In this document: positions 41,936-51,005 of the stretch, piece after piece
Layout of the letters: every line of letters begins with the position of its first letter
Position numbering within the stretch: position 1 is the stretch's first letter
DNA from: Alteribacter lacisalsi
GTDB taxonomy: Bacteria > Bacillota > Bacilli > Bacillales > Salisediminibacteriaceae
Direction of reading: 5' to 3'
Assembly (NCBI RefSeq): GCF_003226345.1
Contig: NZ_PDOF01000001.1
Location: 62,001-126,000, forward strand
Length of the DNA: 64,000 bases
The notes under the pieces: generated by a model
Seen by the model: the letters and a program-made list of their open reading frames with translations, nothing else
What the model was told of the DNA's origin: nothing
The model's database searches: none
Position numbers and translations under genes: made by a program

Positions 41936-42970
41936 TCATCCTTTCAGCTGCTGAAGAGATTTCATGATCCGCTCGATCGCCTGGGAAATCTCCGTCCGGG
42001 AAATATCCCGGTGAGTGGTAAGGCGTACGGTGAATGGTCCGAACGGCACGGCAAGCACGCCTTGGCGCTTCATTTCTGCAACCCAGTCTTCACTCGTAAG
42101 TCCAGTCTCAAACGTGTCCATCAGAATCATGTTCGTTTCCACCTGATTCATAACGTTAAGCCCTTCCATGCTGGAAATGGCTTCGGCTAAAATGCCCGCA
42201 TGTTCGTGGTCATCGGCGATAAAGTCAAAACCGTTCTTTAATGCAAGCAGCGCAGGTGCAGCTAACACGCCTGCCTGACGGAGACCGCCGCCAAGGCGCT
42301 TCCGCCATTTTCTGGCACGCTCGATGAAAGACCGGTCACCTGCGAGAATGGACCCGACTGGCGCACCAAGCCCTTTAGAGAGACAGAATTGAATCGTTGA
42401 TGCATGACGGGCCAATTCCGCTACAGGCACCCCGGCGGCTATGGATGCGTTGAAGATTCGTGCTCCGTCGATATGAAGAGGGATGCCCGCTCGTTCAGCC
42501 AGCAGCCCTACTTCTTTCACATAGTCTGGCGGAAGAACGGATCCGCCGCTTTTGTTATGCGTATTTTCAAGCCAAATGAGGCCTGTATCTGGAAAGTGGA
42601 CATCCTGAGAGCGGATCGCACCTGACAGGTCGGAGAGCAGCATCTGTCCTTTTTCACTCGAAAGTGTCCGGGACTGAACGCCGGCGAAAGCTGCTGTTGC
42701 ACCGCCTTCGTAAAGAAAAACATGGGCCCGGTCGTCCATAATGATTTCCTCGCCCTGACGCATGTGCGTGAGAACAGCGGCCTGGTTTCCCTGGGTGCCG
42801 CTCGTCACAAACAGGGCAGCTTCTTTTCCGGCAAGGGCCGCGGCACGCTCTTCAAGTTCATTTACGGACGGGTCTTCTCCATAGACATCGTCACCGACTT
42901 CGGCAGCAGCCATCGCCTCCCGCATTTCCCTGGTCGGCCGGGTGACCGTATCGCTTCGTAAATCAATCAT
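41936..42970 (-). CDS. ltaE: Low-specificity L-threonine aldolase
   Basis: A 344-residue fold-type I PLP enzyme that splits threonine or allo-threonine to glycine and acetaldehyde. Motifs: MIDLRSDTVTRPT at the very start, VGDDVYGEDPSVNELE, SGTQGNQAAV, LHIDGARIFNA and the PLP lysine in FCLSKGLGAPVGS. ATG 42970 follows CAGGAGG. The frame stays open to 43228 only because it runs through a family A repeat; those 86 codons are not coding. It heads the mnmL-mnmM operon. Confidence 0.93.
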   Translation of the reverse strand: MIDLRSDTVTRPTREMREAMAAAEVGDDVYGEDPSVNELEERAAALAGKEAALFVTSGTQGNQAAVLTHMRQGEEIIMDDRAHVFLYEGGATAAFAGVQSRTLSSEKGQMLLSDLSGAIRSQDVHFPDTGLIWLENTHNKSGGSVLPPDYVKEVGLLAERAGIPLHIDGARIFNASIAAGVPVAELARHASTIQFCLSKGLGAPVGSILAGDRSFIERARKWRKRLGGGLRQAGVLAAPALLALKNGFDFIADDHEHAGILAEAISSMEGLNVMNQVETNMILMDTFETGLTSEDWVAEMKRQGVLAVPFGPFTVRLTTHRDISRTEISQAIERIMKSLQQLKG

Positions 42971-43047
42971 GATAAATCCTCCTGTACGCATGTTTTCTAG
43001 TACCCATCCTACCACAGAACGAGGGACGAACATAACAGGCCCGGTCT

Positions 43048-43160
43048 TATTATTGCGCTGCAGTCGGATGCTTTCCGCTGGCAGCGCCTCAGCCTCCTCG
43101 GGAAAAACACCTGCTAAGTCTTCGCCTTTTGCTTTTACCGGAGTAGTCACCGCTTTCAGC
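43048..43160. repeat. Family A repeat, copy 6 (reverse, degraded)
   Basis: TTATTGCGCTGCAGTCGGATGC, TTTCCGCTGGCAGCGCCTCA, GCCTCCTCGGGAAAAACACC and GCTAAGTCTTC follow the reverse family A order with many substitutions. It lies between the ltaE promoter region and the next gene. Confidence 0.65.
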
Positions 43161-43292
43161 AACATAATTATTTGTTCAATAGCAGCAGTTAATTTTACAC
43201 AGCCTTTAAGATGGGTAAAAAAGTACATTGCAAATTTGGCAGGCGTCCTCTACAATTTCTTTAGATAAACGAAATAGTGAAGGGTGATTTGT

Positions 43293-44495
43293 ATGCCTAA
43301 AGCGGTCTGGCTGCTCGTGATCGGGATGGCCATCAATGTGACCGGGGCGTCTTTTTTATGGCCTCTGAACACGATCTATATTCATGTGGAACTCGGAATG
43401 TCCCTGTCTGTAGCAGGCCTTGTGATCATGGGCAACGCCATTATGGGGATCATGGGCAATCTGATCGGCGGGAAGCTGTTTGACCGCATTGGCGGGTTTA
43501 AGACGATTATTCTGGGCGTGGTCATTACAATGGCAAGTGCATTTACACTTGCCGTTTTTAATGATTTTTACCAGTATGTTGTATTGATGCTCGGCCTCGG
43601 TTTCGGCGCAGGTGTCATTATTCCGGCCATGTATGCCATGGCCGGAGCCGTTTGGCCTGAAGGCGGCCGCCGGCCCTTTAATGCCATGTATGTGGCTCAG
43701 AATGTCGGTGTATCAGTCGGTGCAGCTTCCGGAGGTCTGCTGGCAAGTTACCGTTTTGACCTTGTTTTTCTCGGAAACGGCTTGATGTATCTCAGTTTTT
43801 TCATTCTTGCCCTGCTCTTTTTCAGGCATCTGCAGGCAGACAGCGGTGCGGCGGCTGCTACTAACGTTTTTGAACAGAGTCGGGAAGTGGAGAACCGGAA
43901 AAGGTTTAAGGCCCTGCTTATTCTGTGCGGCGGCTTTTTGATCTGCTGGATTGCCTATGTGCAGTGGCAGACAACGATCAGCGCACATACCCAGAGTCTT
44001 GGAATTCCGTTGACCTATTACAGTATCCTCTGGACAATCAATGGTGCGATGATTGTCTTTTGCCAGCCACTCATTAAAATTCTGATCGGCCGCTGGGTTC
44101 ATTCACTGAAAGCCCAGATCTATGTCGGCCTCGTCATTTTCATGTGTGCCTACGTGATTCTCTCGCAGGCCGAAGTGTATACAGCTTTCGTTGTGGCTAT
44201 GGTTGTATTGACGTTTGGGGAAATGTTCGTCTGGCCGGCGGTGCCGACGATTGCCCATCAACTGGCGCCGGAAGGGAAAGCCGGATTTTATCAGGGTATT
44301 GTCAATAGTATCGGCACAGGGGGACGGATGCTCGGACCGTTCTTCGGTGGCGTTATGGCTGACCTGTTTGGTATGCAGGTGCTGTTCTATGTGCTGGTTG
44401 TTCTTTTCCTTGTTGCATTCGTTACCACATCCCTTTACGACCGCGCGCTGTCAGATCAGCGAGTCGGATCGCGGGAGGCAGAAACAGCCTCATGA
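43293..44495 (+). CDS. MFS transporter, YttB type
   Basis: A 400-residue, 12-helix major facilitator protein: GMAINVTGASFLWPLNTIYIHVELG, GNLIGGKLFDRIGGFKTII (motif A), and GEMFVWPAVPTIAHQLAPEGKAGFYQGIVNSIGTGGRMLGPFFGG in the second half. It resembles B. subtilis YttB, which also lies near leuS. Substrate unknown, presumably drug or metabolite export. ATG 43293 follows GAAGGGTGA. Confidence 0.82.
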   Translation: MPKAVWLLVIGMAINVTGASFLWPLNTIYIHVELGMSLSVAGLVIMGNAIMGIMGNLIGGKLFDRIGGFKTIILGVVITMASAFTLAVFNDFYQYVVLMLGLGFGAGVIIPAMYAMAGAVWPEGGRRPFNAMYVAQNVGVSVGAASGGLLASYRFDLVFLGNGLMYLSFFILALLFFRHLQADSGAAAATNVFEQSREVENRKRFKALLILCGGFLICWIAYVQWQTTISAHTQSLGIPLTYYSILWTINGAMIVFCQPLIKILIGRWVHSLKAQIYVGLVIFMCAYVILSQAEVYTAFVVAMVVLTFGEMFVWPAVPTIAHQLAPEGKAGFYQGIVNSIGTGGRMLGPFFGGVMADLFGMQVLFYVLVVLFLVAFVTTSLYDRALSDQRVGSREAETAS

Positions 44496-44549
44496 TTGGG
44501 AAAATGAGGTTTAAAATGGTAAATATTCGTGTAACCTTAAGATAATAGC

Positions 44550-44578
44550 TTGACACTTTGTCATCCGCTTCATAGAAT
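44550..44578 (+). promoter_or_regulatory. leuS promoter
   Basis: TTGACA, exactly 17 bases, TAGAAT, followed 20 bases later by the start of the T-box leader. Confidence 0.85.
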
Positions 44579-44598
44579 AGCTATAGATATGAAACCCG

Positions 44599-44864
44599 AT
44601 GAAGAGGATCAGTAGTAGCATCAGACATGATTCAGAGAGCTGGCGGCCGCTGAAAGCCAGCCATGTCCGTTACGAACTCGCCTCCGAGGATCCGGTGTGA
44701 GCGCCATAGGCGTCAGCATTGGACGGTCCGCCGCCGTTACCGGTCCGAAACGAAGTGAGTACACACGTACTAATCAAGGGTGGTACCGCGGGAAGGTTTT
44801 TGTTATTATGAATAACAGCCTCTCGTCCCTGGCTGAATAAAGCCGGGGGCGGGAGGCTTTTTTT
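44599..44864 (+). promoter_or_regulatory. T-box leader of leuS
   Basis: The leader begins with the stem I base GATGAAGAGGATCAGTAG and carries the T-box AGGGTGGTACCGCG at 44777-44790. A large terminator hairpin (44818-44857; GCCTCTCGTCCC / GGGGCGGGAGGC) ends in seven T. Uncharged tRNA pairs with the specifier and with the T-box bulge and prevents termination. CTC at 44677-44679, within GAACTCG, is the likely leucine specifier. About 60 bases separate the terminator from leuS. Confidence 0.95.
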
Positions 44865-44925
44865 GTACATAAAAGTCCCTCCGGACGGCAGGCAAAGCTT
44901 TTAAATAATGAAGGAGGCCAAAACG

Positions 44926-47343
44926 ATGGCTTACAACCACAAACAGGTTGAACAGAAGTGGCAGCAATATTGGGAAACAAACAAAACGTTCAAAACAGAA
45001 GAAGAATACGATAAGAAAAAGTTCTATGCACTCGATATGTTCCCGTATCCGTCTGGTGCCGGCCTGCACGTCGGGCACCCTGAAGGCTACACGGCAACAG
45101 ACATCCTGTCCCGCATGAAGCGGATGCAGGGATACAACGTCCTTCACCCGATGGGATGGGACGCCTTTGGACTTCCGGCGGAGCAGTACGCCATGGATAC
45201 GGGCAACCACCCCCGTGAATTTACAGTGGACAATATCAACACGTTCCGGCGCCAGATTAAGGAACTTGGTTTTTCCTATGACTGGGACCGTGAAGTGAGC
45301 ACCGTTGATGAAGACTACTACAAATGGACCCAGTGGATCTTCACTAAGCTCTATGAGGAGGGACTCGCTTATATCGACGAAGTGGCCGTAAACTGGTGCC
45401 CGGCACTCGGCACGGTTCTTGCCAATGAAGAAGTAATCGATGGGGTGAGTGAGCGAGGCGGCCACCCGGTGGAACGCCGTCCGATGAAACAGTGGATGCT
45501 GAAGATTACCGCCTATGCTGACCGTCTTCTTGAAGATCTTGACGACCTTGACTGGCCGGAGAGCCTGAAAGATATGCAGCGCAATTGGATCGGCCGTTCG
45601 GAAGGAGCGGACGTCACGTTCGCGCTTGATGGCCACGAGGAGAGCGTCTCGGTCTTTACGACCCGCCCGGATACCCTGTACGGAGCGACCTACATGGTTC
45701 TTGCCCCGGAGCACAGCCTTGTTGAAAAAATTACAACTTCCGAACAGAAAGAAGCGGTCACCGGCTATCAGAAAGCCGTTGCGACCAAGAGTGACCTTGA
45801 GCGTACGGAGCTTGCAAAAGAAAAGACGGGCGTGTTTACCGGGGCTTATGCTCTTCATCCGGTCACAGGTGAAAAACTTCCTGTCTGGATCGCCGATTAT
45901 GTACTTGCAAGCTACGGAACAGGAGCGGTTATGGCCGTACCGGGCCACGATGAGCGTGACCACGAGTTCGCCCGTACGTTTGATTTACCGATCGTGGAAG
46001 TGGTAGCAGGCGGTGACGTAGACCAGGAAGCATATGCTGAAGACGGCCCGCACGTAAACTCGGACTTCCTTAACGGACTTCATAACGAAGAAGCGATCAC
46101 GAAAATGATCAGCTGGCTGGAGAAAAACGGAAAAGGTGCGAAAAAAGTGACGTACCGCCTTCGTGACTGGCTGTTCAGCCGTCAACGCTACTGGGGTGAG
46201 CCGATCCCGATTATACACTGGGAAGACGGCTCGATGGAGGCTGTGCCGGAATCCGAACTTCCGCTCACACTTCCTGAAATGAGTGAATTCAAACCGTCCG
46301 GGTCCGGCGAATCACCGCTTGCCAACGCCGAGGACTGGCTAGTCGTGGAAGACCCGAAAACGGGCCGAAAAGGGCGCCGGGAAACGAACACTATGCCCCA
46401 GTGGGCTGGCAGTTGCTGGTATTACCTCCGCTATATCGACCCGGACAACAGTGAACAGCTGGCAGATCCGGAAAAGCTGAAGCACTGGCTCCCGGTGGAC
46501 ATTTATATCGGTGGTGCAGAGCATGCGGTTCTTCACCTTCTGTACGCCCGTTTCTGGCACAAGTTTCTCTACGACATCGGCGTGGTGCCGACGAAGGAGC
46601 CGTTTCAGAAGCTGTATAACCAGGGAATGATTCTTGGTGAAAACAACGAGAAGATGAGTAAGTCGAAAGGAAACGTTGTTAACCCTGATGACATTATTGC
46701 CTCCCACGGTGCAGATACGCTCCGTCTGTATGAAATGTTTATGGGACCGCTTGACGCTTCAGTTTCCTGGAGCGAAAACGGGCTCGACGGTGCGCGCCGC
46801 TTCCTGGATCGTGTATGGCGTCTGATCGTTAAAGAGGATGGTACGCTTTCCGATTCGATTCAGGACGTACCTGAAGAAGGTGGTCTTACCCGCACTTACC
46901 ATCAGACAGTGAAGAAAGTAACCGAAGACTGTGAGGGACTGCGTTTTAACACAGCGATCTCCCAGATGATGGTGTTCGTGAACGACGCGTACAAACAGAA
47001 GACTGTTCCGAGGACCTACGTGGAAGGTTTCGTTAAGATGCTTTCCCCGATCGCGCCGCACGTGGCTGAAGAGCTCTGGGCTGTTCTTGGTCATAAAGGC
47101 ACCGTTACTTACGAGTCGTGGCCTGCATATGACGAGAGCAAGCTTGTGGAAAATGAAGTGGAAATCGTCGTTCAAATTAACGGCAAAGTCCGCACGAAGC
47201 TCGTCATCGCCAAGGATGCCAGCCGGGAGGATATGGAAAAAGCCGCCCTTGAACTTGATAAAATTAAAGAAGATACCGATGGAAAAACGATCCGTAAAGT
47301 GATCGCAGTTCCCGGTAAGCTTGTCAATATCGTAGCAAATTAA
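44926..47343 (+). CDS. leuS: Leucyl-tRNA synthetase
   Basis: An 805-residue class I aminoacyl-tRNA synthetase. The HIGH-type motif is HVGHPEG (residues 48-54) and KMSKS lies at 576-580. Between them are the editing domain ([38 protein letters not shown]) and the zinc-free [14 protein letters not shown] stretch. The C-terminal part holds the anticodon-binding helices. ATG 44926 follows AAGGAGG; the frame from 44908 contains this ribosome site. It is controlled by the T-box leader in front. Confidence 0.98.
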   Translation: MAYNHKQVEQKWQQYWETNKTFKTEEEYDKKKFYALDMFPYPSGAGLHVGHPEGYTATDILSRMKRMQGYNVLHPMGWDAFGLPAEQYAMDTGNHPREFTVDNINTFRRQIKELGFSYDWDREVSTVDEDYYKWTQWIFTKLYEEGLAYIDEVAVNWCPALGTVLANEEVIDGVSERGGHPVERRPMKQWMLKITAYADRLLEDLDDLDWPESLKDMQRNWIGRSEGADVTFALDGHEESVSVFTTRPDTLYGATYMVLAPEHSLVEKITTSEQKEAVTGYQKAVATKSDLERTELAKEKTGVFTGAYALHPVTGEKLPVWIADYVLASYGTGAVMAVPGHDERDHEFARTFDLPIVEVVAGGDVDQEAYAEDGPHVNSDFLNGLHNEEAITKMISWLEKNGKGAKKVTYRLRDWLFSRQRYWGEPIPIIHWEDGSMEAVPESELPLTLPEMSEFKPSGSGESPLANAEDWLVVEDPKTGRKGRRETNTMPQWAGSCWYYLRYIDPDNSEQLADPEKLKHWLPVDIYIGGAEHAVLHLLYARFWHKFLYDIGVVPTKEPFQKLYNQGMILGENNEKMSKSKGNVVNPDDIIASHGADTLRLYEMFMGPLDASVSWSENGLDGARRFLDRVWRLIVKEDGTLSDSIQDVPEEGGLTRTYHQTVKKVTEDCEGLRFNTAISQMMVFVNDAYKQKTVPRTYVEGFVKMLSPIAPHVAEELWAVLGHKGTVTYESWPAYDESKLVENEVEIVVQINGKVRTKLVIAKDASREDMEKAALELDKIKEDTDGKTIRKVIAVPGKLVNIVAN

Positions 47344-47413
47344 TATGTAACCGCCTGCTGGATAAGGTCCCGGAGCAGCCGCAATCGGGACATAACCGCA
47401 AGCAGAATAGCAG

Positions 47414-47446
47414 AAAAAACCTGACTTCATCAAAGTCAGGTTTTTT
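47414..47446. terminator. Bidirectional terminator
   Basis: AAAAAACCTGACTT pairs with AAGTCAGGTTTTTT between converging leuS and nsrR; it covers the last codons of nsrR. Confidence 0.9.
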
Positions 47447-47885
47447 CCTTTTTCATATTAAGCAAGTCCCTCAATATTTTTTCATTCACGGTGATGTCCT
47501 TCAGTGTATACCGGTCGAGAACAGCCATGTAGGCATTTAAAGCTTCATGCAGCACTCCTTTAAGCCTGCAGGACGGGCTTAAAACACAGGTGTTGTTCTC
47601 TTCATCAAAACACTCGACATACTGACTGTTATCTTCAGTCAGGCGCACTACTTTTCCCACCGGCAGATCCTCGGGTTTTATTGCCAGTCTGATGCCCCCG
47701 CCTCGACCTTTAATCGTCTCCAGAATCCCATGTCTTCCAAGTTCCTGAGTGACCTTTGTCAGATGATTATAGGAAATATTGTAAGCTTTCGCCACTTCTT
47801 TCACACTGGTCAGTTTTCCCTCGGGCTGGACAGCAGCGTAGAGAAGAAGACGGAGTGCATAATCGGTATATGAAGTCAGCTGCAT
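47436..47885 (-). CDS. nsrR: Nitric-oxide-sensing Rrf2 repressor NsrR
   Basis: A 149-residue Rrf2-family regulator with N-terminal winged helix (TDYALRLLLYAAVQ; ISYNHLTKVTQELGRHGILETIKGRGGGIRLA). Three cluster-binding cysteines fall at 92, 100 and 106 counted from MQLTS, exactly the numbering of B. subtilis NsrR. NO reacts with the [4Fe-4S] cluster and releases DNA. I start at ATG 47885, which has GGAGGG at 6-7 bases; the ATG two codons earlier touches the ribosome site. It is divergent from hmp with a perfect palindrome between them. Confidence 0.92.
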   Translation of the reverse strand: MQLTSYTDYALRLLLYAAVQPEGKLTSVKEVAKAYNISYNHLTKVTQELGRHGILETIKGRGGGIRLAIKPEDLPVGKVVRLTEDNSQYVECFDEENNTCVLSPSCRLKGVLHEALNAYMAVLDRYTLKDITVNEKILRDLLNMKKEKT

Positions 47886-47995
47886 ATCCATCCCTCCACA
47901 TACGACAGTCGTCGTTCATTCCTTTTTGCAAGCATACCATAAAGCCGGTCGATAGTCAGAAATGATGCAATTGTGACAGAAAAAGCAACATATAA

Positions 47996-48018
47996 AATAA
48001 GTATTTAAAATACTTATT
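47996..48018. promoter_or_regulatory. NsrR operator 1, perfect palindrome
   Basis: AATAAGTATTT and AAATACTTATT form a perfect 11-1-11 inverted repeat, the same architecture as the known NsrR consensus. It overlaps a possible hmp -10 box (TTGTGA at 47971, 16 bases, TAAAAT at 47993). Confidence 0.8.
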
Positions 48019-48035
48019 AAACGTGGTTTAATTTA

Positions 48036-48058
48036 AATAGGTATTAATTATGCATATT
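48036..48058. promoter_or_regulatory. NsrR operator 2, weaker
   Basis: AATAGGTATTA and TTATGCATATT form an 11-1-11 palindrome with 8 of 11 matches. Its centre is 40 bases (about four helical turns) from the centre of operator 1. Confidence 0.45.
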
Positions 48059-48080
48059 AAAATACGGAAGGGGAATGGTG

Positions 48081-49304
48081 ATGGCCGTTCTAAAAGAAAG
48101 TACAAAAGAAATAATCAGGAGTACTGCACCGGTTCTGGAACAGGAAGGCGAACGCATTACCTCACTATTTTACAAAAAGATGTTTCAGGATCACCCGGAA
48201 CTGTTAAACATTTTTAATCAGACGAATCAGAAACAGGGAAAACAGCCCAGGGCACTGGCAGGAACACTTTACGCAGCCGCAGTGAATATTGACCGTCTTG
48301 AAAGTCTTCTGCCGGCGATCAGACAGATTGCACATAAACACCGGAGCCTGAATGTGAAGCCGGAGCATTATCCGATAGTGGGGAAGTATCTTCTTATGGC
48401 AATGAGAGAAGTACTTCAGGATTCACCGGACATCGATGACATCATTGAGGCGTGGGAAGAGACTTATGGCGTTGTAGCAAAAGTATTTATTGATACAGAA
48501 GCAGCTATGTATGCTGAAGCGGAAGAAAAAATCGGCGGCTGGCGCGGATTCCGTGAGTTTACCGTCATAAAAAAAGAACAGGAGAGCCGGGTTATTACGT
48601 CGTTTTACCTGAAGCCGGCAGACGAAGGTCCCCTGGCATCATTTGAGCCGGGACAGTACATTTCTGTCCAGGTGATGCCCGATTACAGCAAACCGGCACA
48701 TATGAGACAGTACAGCCTGTCGGATTCACCGGACAAAGATTACTATAGAATCAGTGTAAAAAAAGAGGAAGGGATGCAGGGGCATGAAGATGGTGTGGTG
48801 TCCAACTACCTTCATGAAAAGATAGAAGCAGGGGATACCTTAAACCTTACCGCGCCAGCTGGATCTTTTACATTAAAAGAAAACAGTGACCGCCCCCTCG
48901 TTCTGATCGCAGGCGGCGTGGGCCTTACTCCGCTCGTCAGCATGCTGAATACGTCTTCAGTCAGGAATCCGGACCGCCCTGTAACCTTTGTTGCGGCAGC
49001 AAAATCCGGCGAGCTGCACGCTATGGACGATCACGTTCGTTCCATGGCTGAGGGCTCAAGTTCAGTCCGTTATGCTGTATGCTATGAGACACCATCTGTA
49101 GAAGACCGCAGGCACCCGAACCTGCTTAAAGAAGGGCTGGTTGATGAGGAACTTCTCTCAGATGCAGTACCGGATAAAGATGCGGAATATTATTTCTGCG
49201 GTCCTGTTCCCTTTCTGAGGAAAGTAAACGGAATATTGAGAGACTGGGGAATTCCGGAAAGCAGAATCAATTTTGAATTTTTCGGACCGAGTCAAAGTAT
49301 TTGA
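48081..49304 (+). CDS. hmp: Flavohemoglobin (nitric oxide dioxygenase)
   Basis: About 407 residues with three domains. A globin domain (1-140) has proximal His in NVKPEHYPIVGKYL. An FAD-binding ferredoxin-reductase barrel follows (PGQYISVQVMP, RQYSLSDSP). An NAD-binding domain comes last (LIAGGVGLTPLVSMLN, EYYFCGPVPFL, NFEFFGP). It converts NO to nitrate with oxygen and NADH. ATG 48081 (MAVLKES) has GGAAGGGG at 8 bases; ATG 48075 is too close to the ribosome site. It is controlled by the NsrR sites in front. Confidence 0.95.
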   Translation: MAVLKESTKEIIRSTAPVLEQEGERITSLFYKKMFQDHPELLNIFNQTNQKQGKQPRALAGTLYAAAVNIDRLESLLPAIRQIAHKHRSLNVKPEHYPIVGKYLLMAMREVLQDSPDIDDIIEAWEETYGVVAKVFIDTEAAMYAEAEEKIGGWRGFREFTVIKKEQESRVITSFYLKPADEGPLASFEPGQYISVQVMPDYSKPAHMRQYSLSDSPDKDYYRISVKKEEGMQGHEDGVVSNYLHEKIEAGDTLNLTAPAGSFTLKENSDRPLVLIAGGVGLTPLVSMLNTSSVRNPDRPVTFVAAAKSGELHAMDDHVRSMAEGSSSVRYAVCYETPSVEDRRHPNLLKEGLVDEELLSDAVPDKDAEYYFCGPVPFLRKVNGILRDWGIPESRINFEFFGPSQSI

Positions 49305-49328
49305 TATAAATAACTGCTATAGACTGCA

Positions 49329-49366
49329 AGGCGTGAAAGGGACCCCCTTTTACGCCTTTTTTTACT
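49329..49366 (+). terminator. hmp terminator
   Basis: AAGGCGTGAAAGGG pairs with CCCTTTTACGCCTT, followed by seven T. Confidence 0.9.
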
Positions 49367-49478
49367 TTTACTTTTCACACATAAAAATACAGGGTTTGCC
49401 AATCGGTGACAGGGTATAGGAACATCAATATAATACTACCTGATAGCTGGATAATTACATGAAAAGAGGGTGATGCCG

Positions 49479-50909
49479 GTGGATCTTGGGGCAATTGGAC
49501 AGGCAATCGAAGCAGTTGGAGATTTTTTATGGACGTACATTCTTGCGGTAATACTTCTTGGCGGGGGGATCTTCCTGACGATAAGGCTCCGCTTTTTCCA
49601 GTTTCGCTTTTTTGGTCACGTAATGAAAGAGACGCTTGGAAAAATCTTCGATAAGACAGATCGGAAAGGGACCATCACGCCATTTCAGGCCTTTACTTCT
49701 GCCCTGGCATCGACGGCAGGGGCAACCAACATCGTCGGTGTACCGGTGGCAATCGCCCTCGGGGGACCGGGTGCCCTGTTCTGGATGTGGGTCGTGGCCC
49801 TGATTGGGATGGGAACAAAGTATTCAGAAATTATGCTTGGGCTGAAGTACCGTGAAGAAAATAAAAAAGGAGAATGGGTCGGTGGACCGCAGTACTACAT
49901 AAGAAAAGCACTCGGCTGGAAAGCGATGTCCATCGGCTTTGCTTTTTCCCTAATGCTAGTAATTATCCCCAGCACGATGGTTCAGTCAAACTCCATCTCT
50001 ACGCAGGTACAGGGGGCGTTCGGTTGGAACACAGCCCTCGTTGGGGTCGGGGTAATGGTCGTTGTGGCCGCACTCGTGTTTGGCGGGATTAAACGGATTG
50101 GAAAAGTAACAGACAAGTTTATCCCATTTATGGTGCTTACCTATGTTGTGATCTGTTCGATCGTCATTCTCGCCAATGTGACGGAACTTCCTGCCGTGTT
50201 TCAGCTGATTTTTGTCCACGCATTTACCCCGGTATCAGCTGCAGGCGGATTTGCCGGAGCGGCATTTGCACAGGCGCTCAGGTGGGGACTTGCGAGAGGA
50301 TTGTACTCCAACGAAGCCGGTCTGGGTACGGCGCCTATCGCACACTCGGCTGCTATGACCGACCACCCTTCAAGACAGTCTCTCTGGGGGATCTTCAGTG
50401 TATTTGTAGACACTATCATTCTCTGTACACTTTCAGGGCTTGCCGTTCTCGTAACCGGAGCTTGGCTTGAAGTGGATCCGGATAATGCCTCGAGCATGAT
50501 TGACGTAGCATTTGGAACGGTATTCGGGGGCACGTTCGGTGCTGCATTCATTGCTGTATTTCTCATGTTTTTTGTCGTCACCACAATCGGCATACTCGTT
50601 TTTTACGGGGAAAAACAGGCAGAGTATCTGTTTGGGCTCAAGTTCGCAAAAGTCATGCGGTTCGTTTATATCGGCGCCATCTTTGTCGGTGCTATCGGCG
50701 GCCTTCAGTTCGTCTGGCGTTTCCTGGATCTGATTCTCTTCTTCGTGGTTATCTTCAATATCATTCCGGTTCTCTTCCTTCATAAGGAGATCCGGGCGGT
50801 TACCGACGACTACATTGAAAGAATTATTAAAGGGAAAGGCGGAGATCCAAAGGTGCGGCTATGGCATGAGGAACCTGCGAAGAAGAAGAAAGCTTCTTCC
50901 AATGATTAA
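49479..50909 (+). CDS. Sodium:alanine (AGCS) symporter
   Basis: A 476-residue membrane protein of the alanine/glycine:cation symporter family (AlsT/DagA). Motifs: GIFLTIRLRFFQFRFFGHVMKET at the N-terminus, TPFQAFTSALASTAGATNIVGVPVAIALGGPGALFWMWVVALIGMGTKYSEI (signature region), and SNEAGLGTAPIAHSAA. It imports alanine, glycine or glutamine with sodium, which suits a sodium-based alkaliphile. GTG 49479 is chosen because GAGGGTGAT (full anti-SD match) ends five bases before it; ATG 49473 and GTG 49470 overlap that site. Confidence 0.9.
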   Translation: MDLGAIGQAIEAVGDFLWTYILAVILLGGGIFLTIRLRFFQFRFFGHVMKETLGKIFDKTDRKGTITPFQAFTSALASTAGATNIVGVPVAIALGGPGALFWMWVVALIGMGTKYSEIMLGLKYREENKKGEWVGGPQYYIRKALGWKAMSIGFAFSLMLVIIPSTMVQSNSISTQVQGAFGWNTALVGVGVMVVVAALVFGGIKRIGKVTDKFIPFMVLTYVVICSIVILANVTELPAVFQLIFVHAFTPVSAAGGFAGAAFAQALRWGLARGLYSNEAGLGTAPIAHSAAMTDHPSRQSLWGIFSVFVDTIILCTLSGLAVLVTGAWLEVDPDNASSMIDVAFGTVFGGTFGAAFIAVFLMFFVVTTIGILVFYGEKQAEYLFGLKFAKVMRFVYIGAIFVGAIGGLQFVWRFLDLILFFVVIFNIIPVLFLHKEIRAVTDDYIERIIKGKGGDPKVRLWHEEPAKKKKASSND

Positions 50910-50949
50910 AATGTGACAATGTAAGCAGCAGTAAAAAGATCCTGACCGT

Positions 50950-51004
50950 AAAAAAGAGGTTGACCTCTGATTCGGAATTAATTTCCGTCCGGGTCAACCT
51001 CTTC
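50950..51004. terminator. Bidirectional terminator
   Basis: AAGAGGTTGACC pairs with GGTCAACCTCTT, with an inner CGGAA/TTCCG stem and A/T runs on both sides, between converging genes. Confidence 0.85.
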
Positions 51005-51005
51005 A

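Noticed and set aside
42971-43228. N-terminal extension of threonine aldolase
   Set aside because: The added codons read through a degraded family A repeat, and the family begins exactly at MIDLRSDTV with a strong ribosome site.
44806-45963. Long minus-strand open frame (385 codons) opposite leuS
   Set aside because: It lies wholly antisense to the T-box leader and leuS, has no ribosome site and has the Arg/Val/Phe-rich, Cys-rich composition of a shadow frame.
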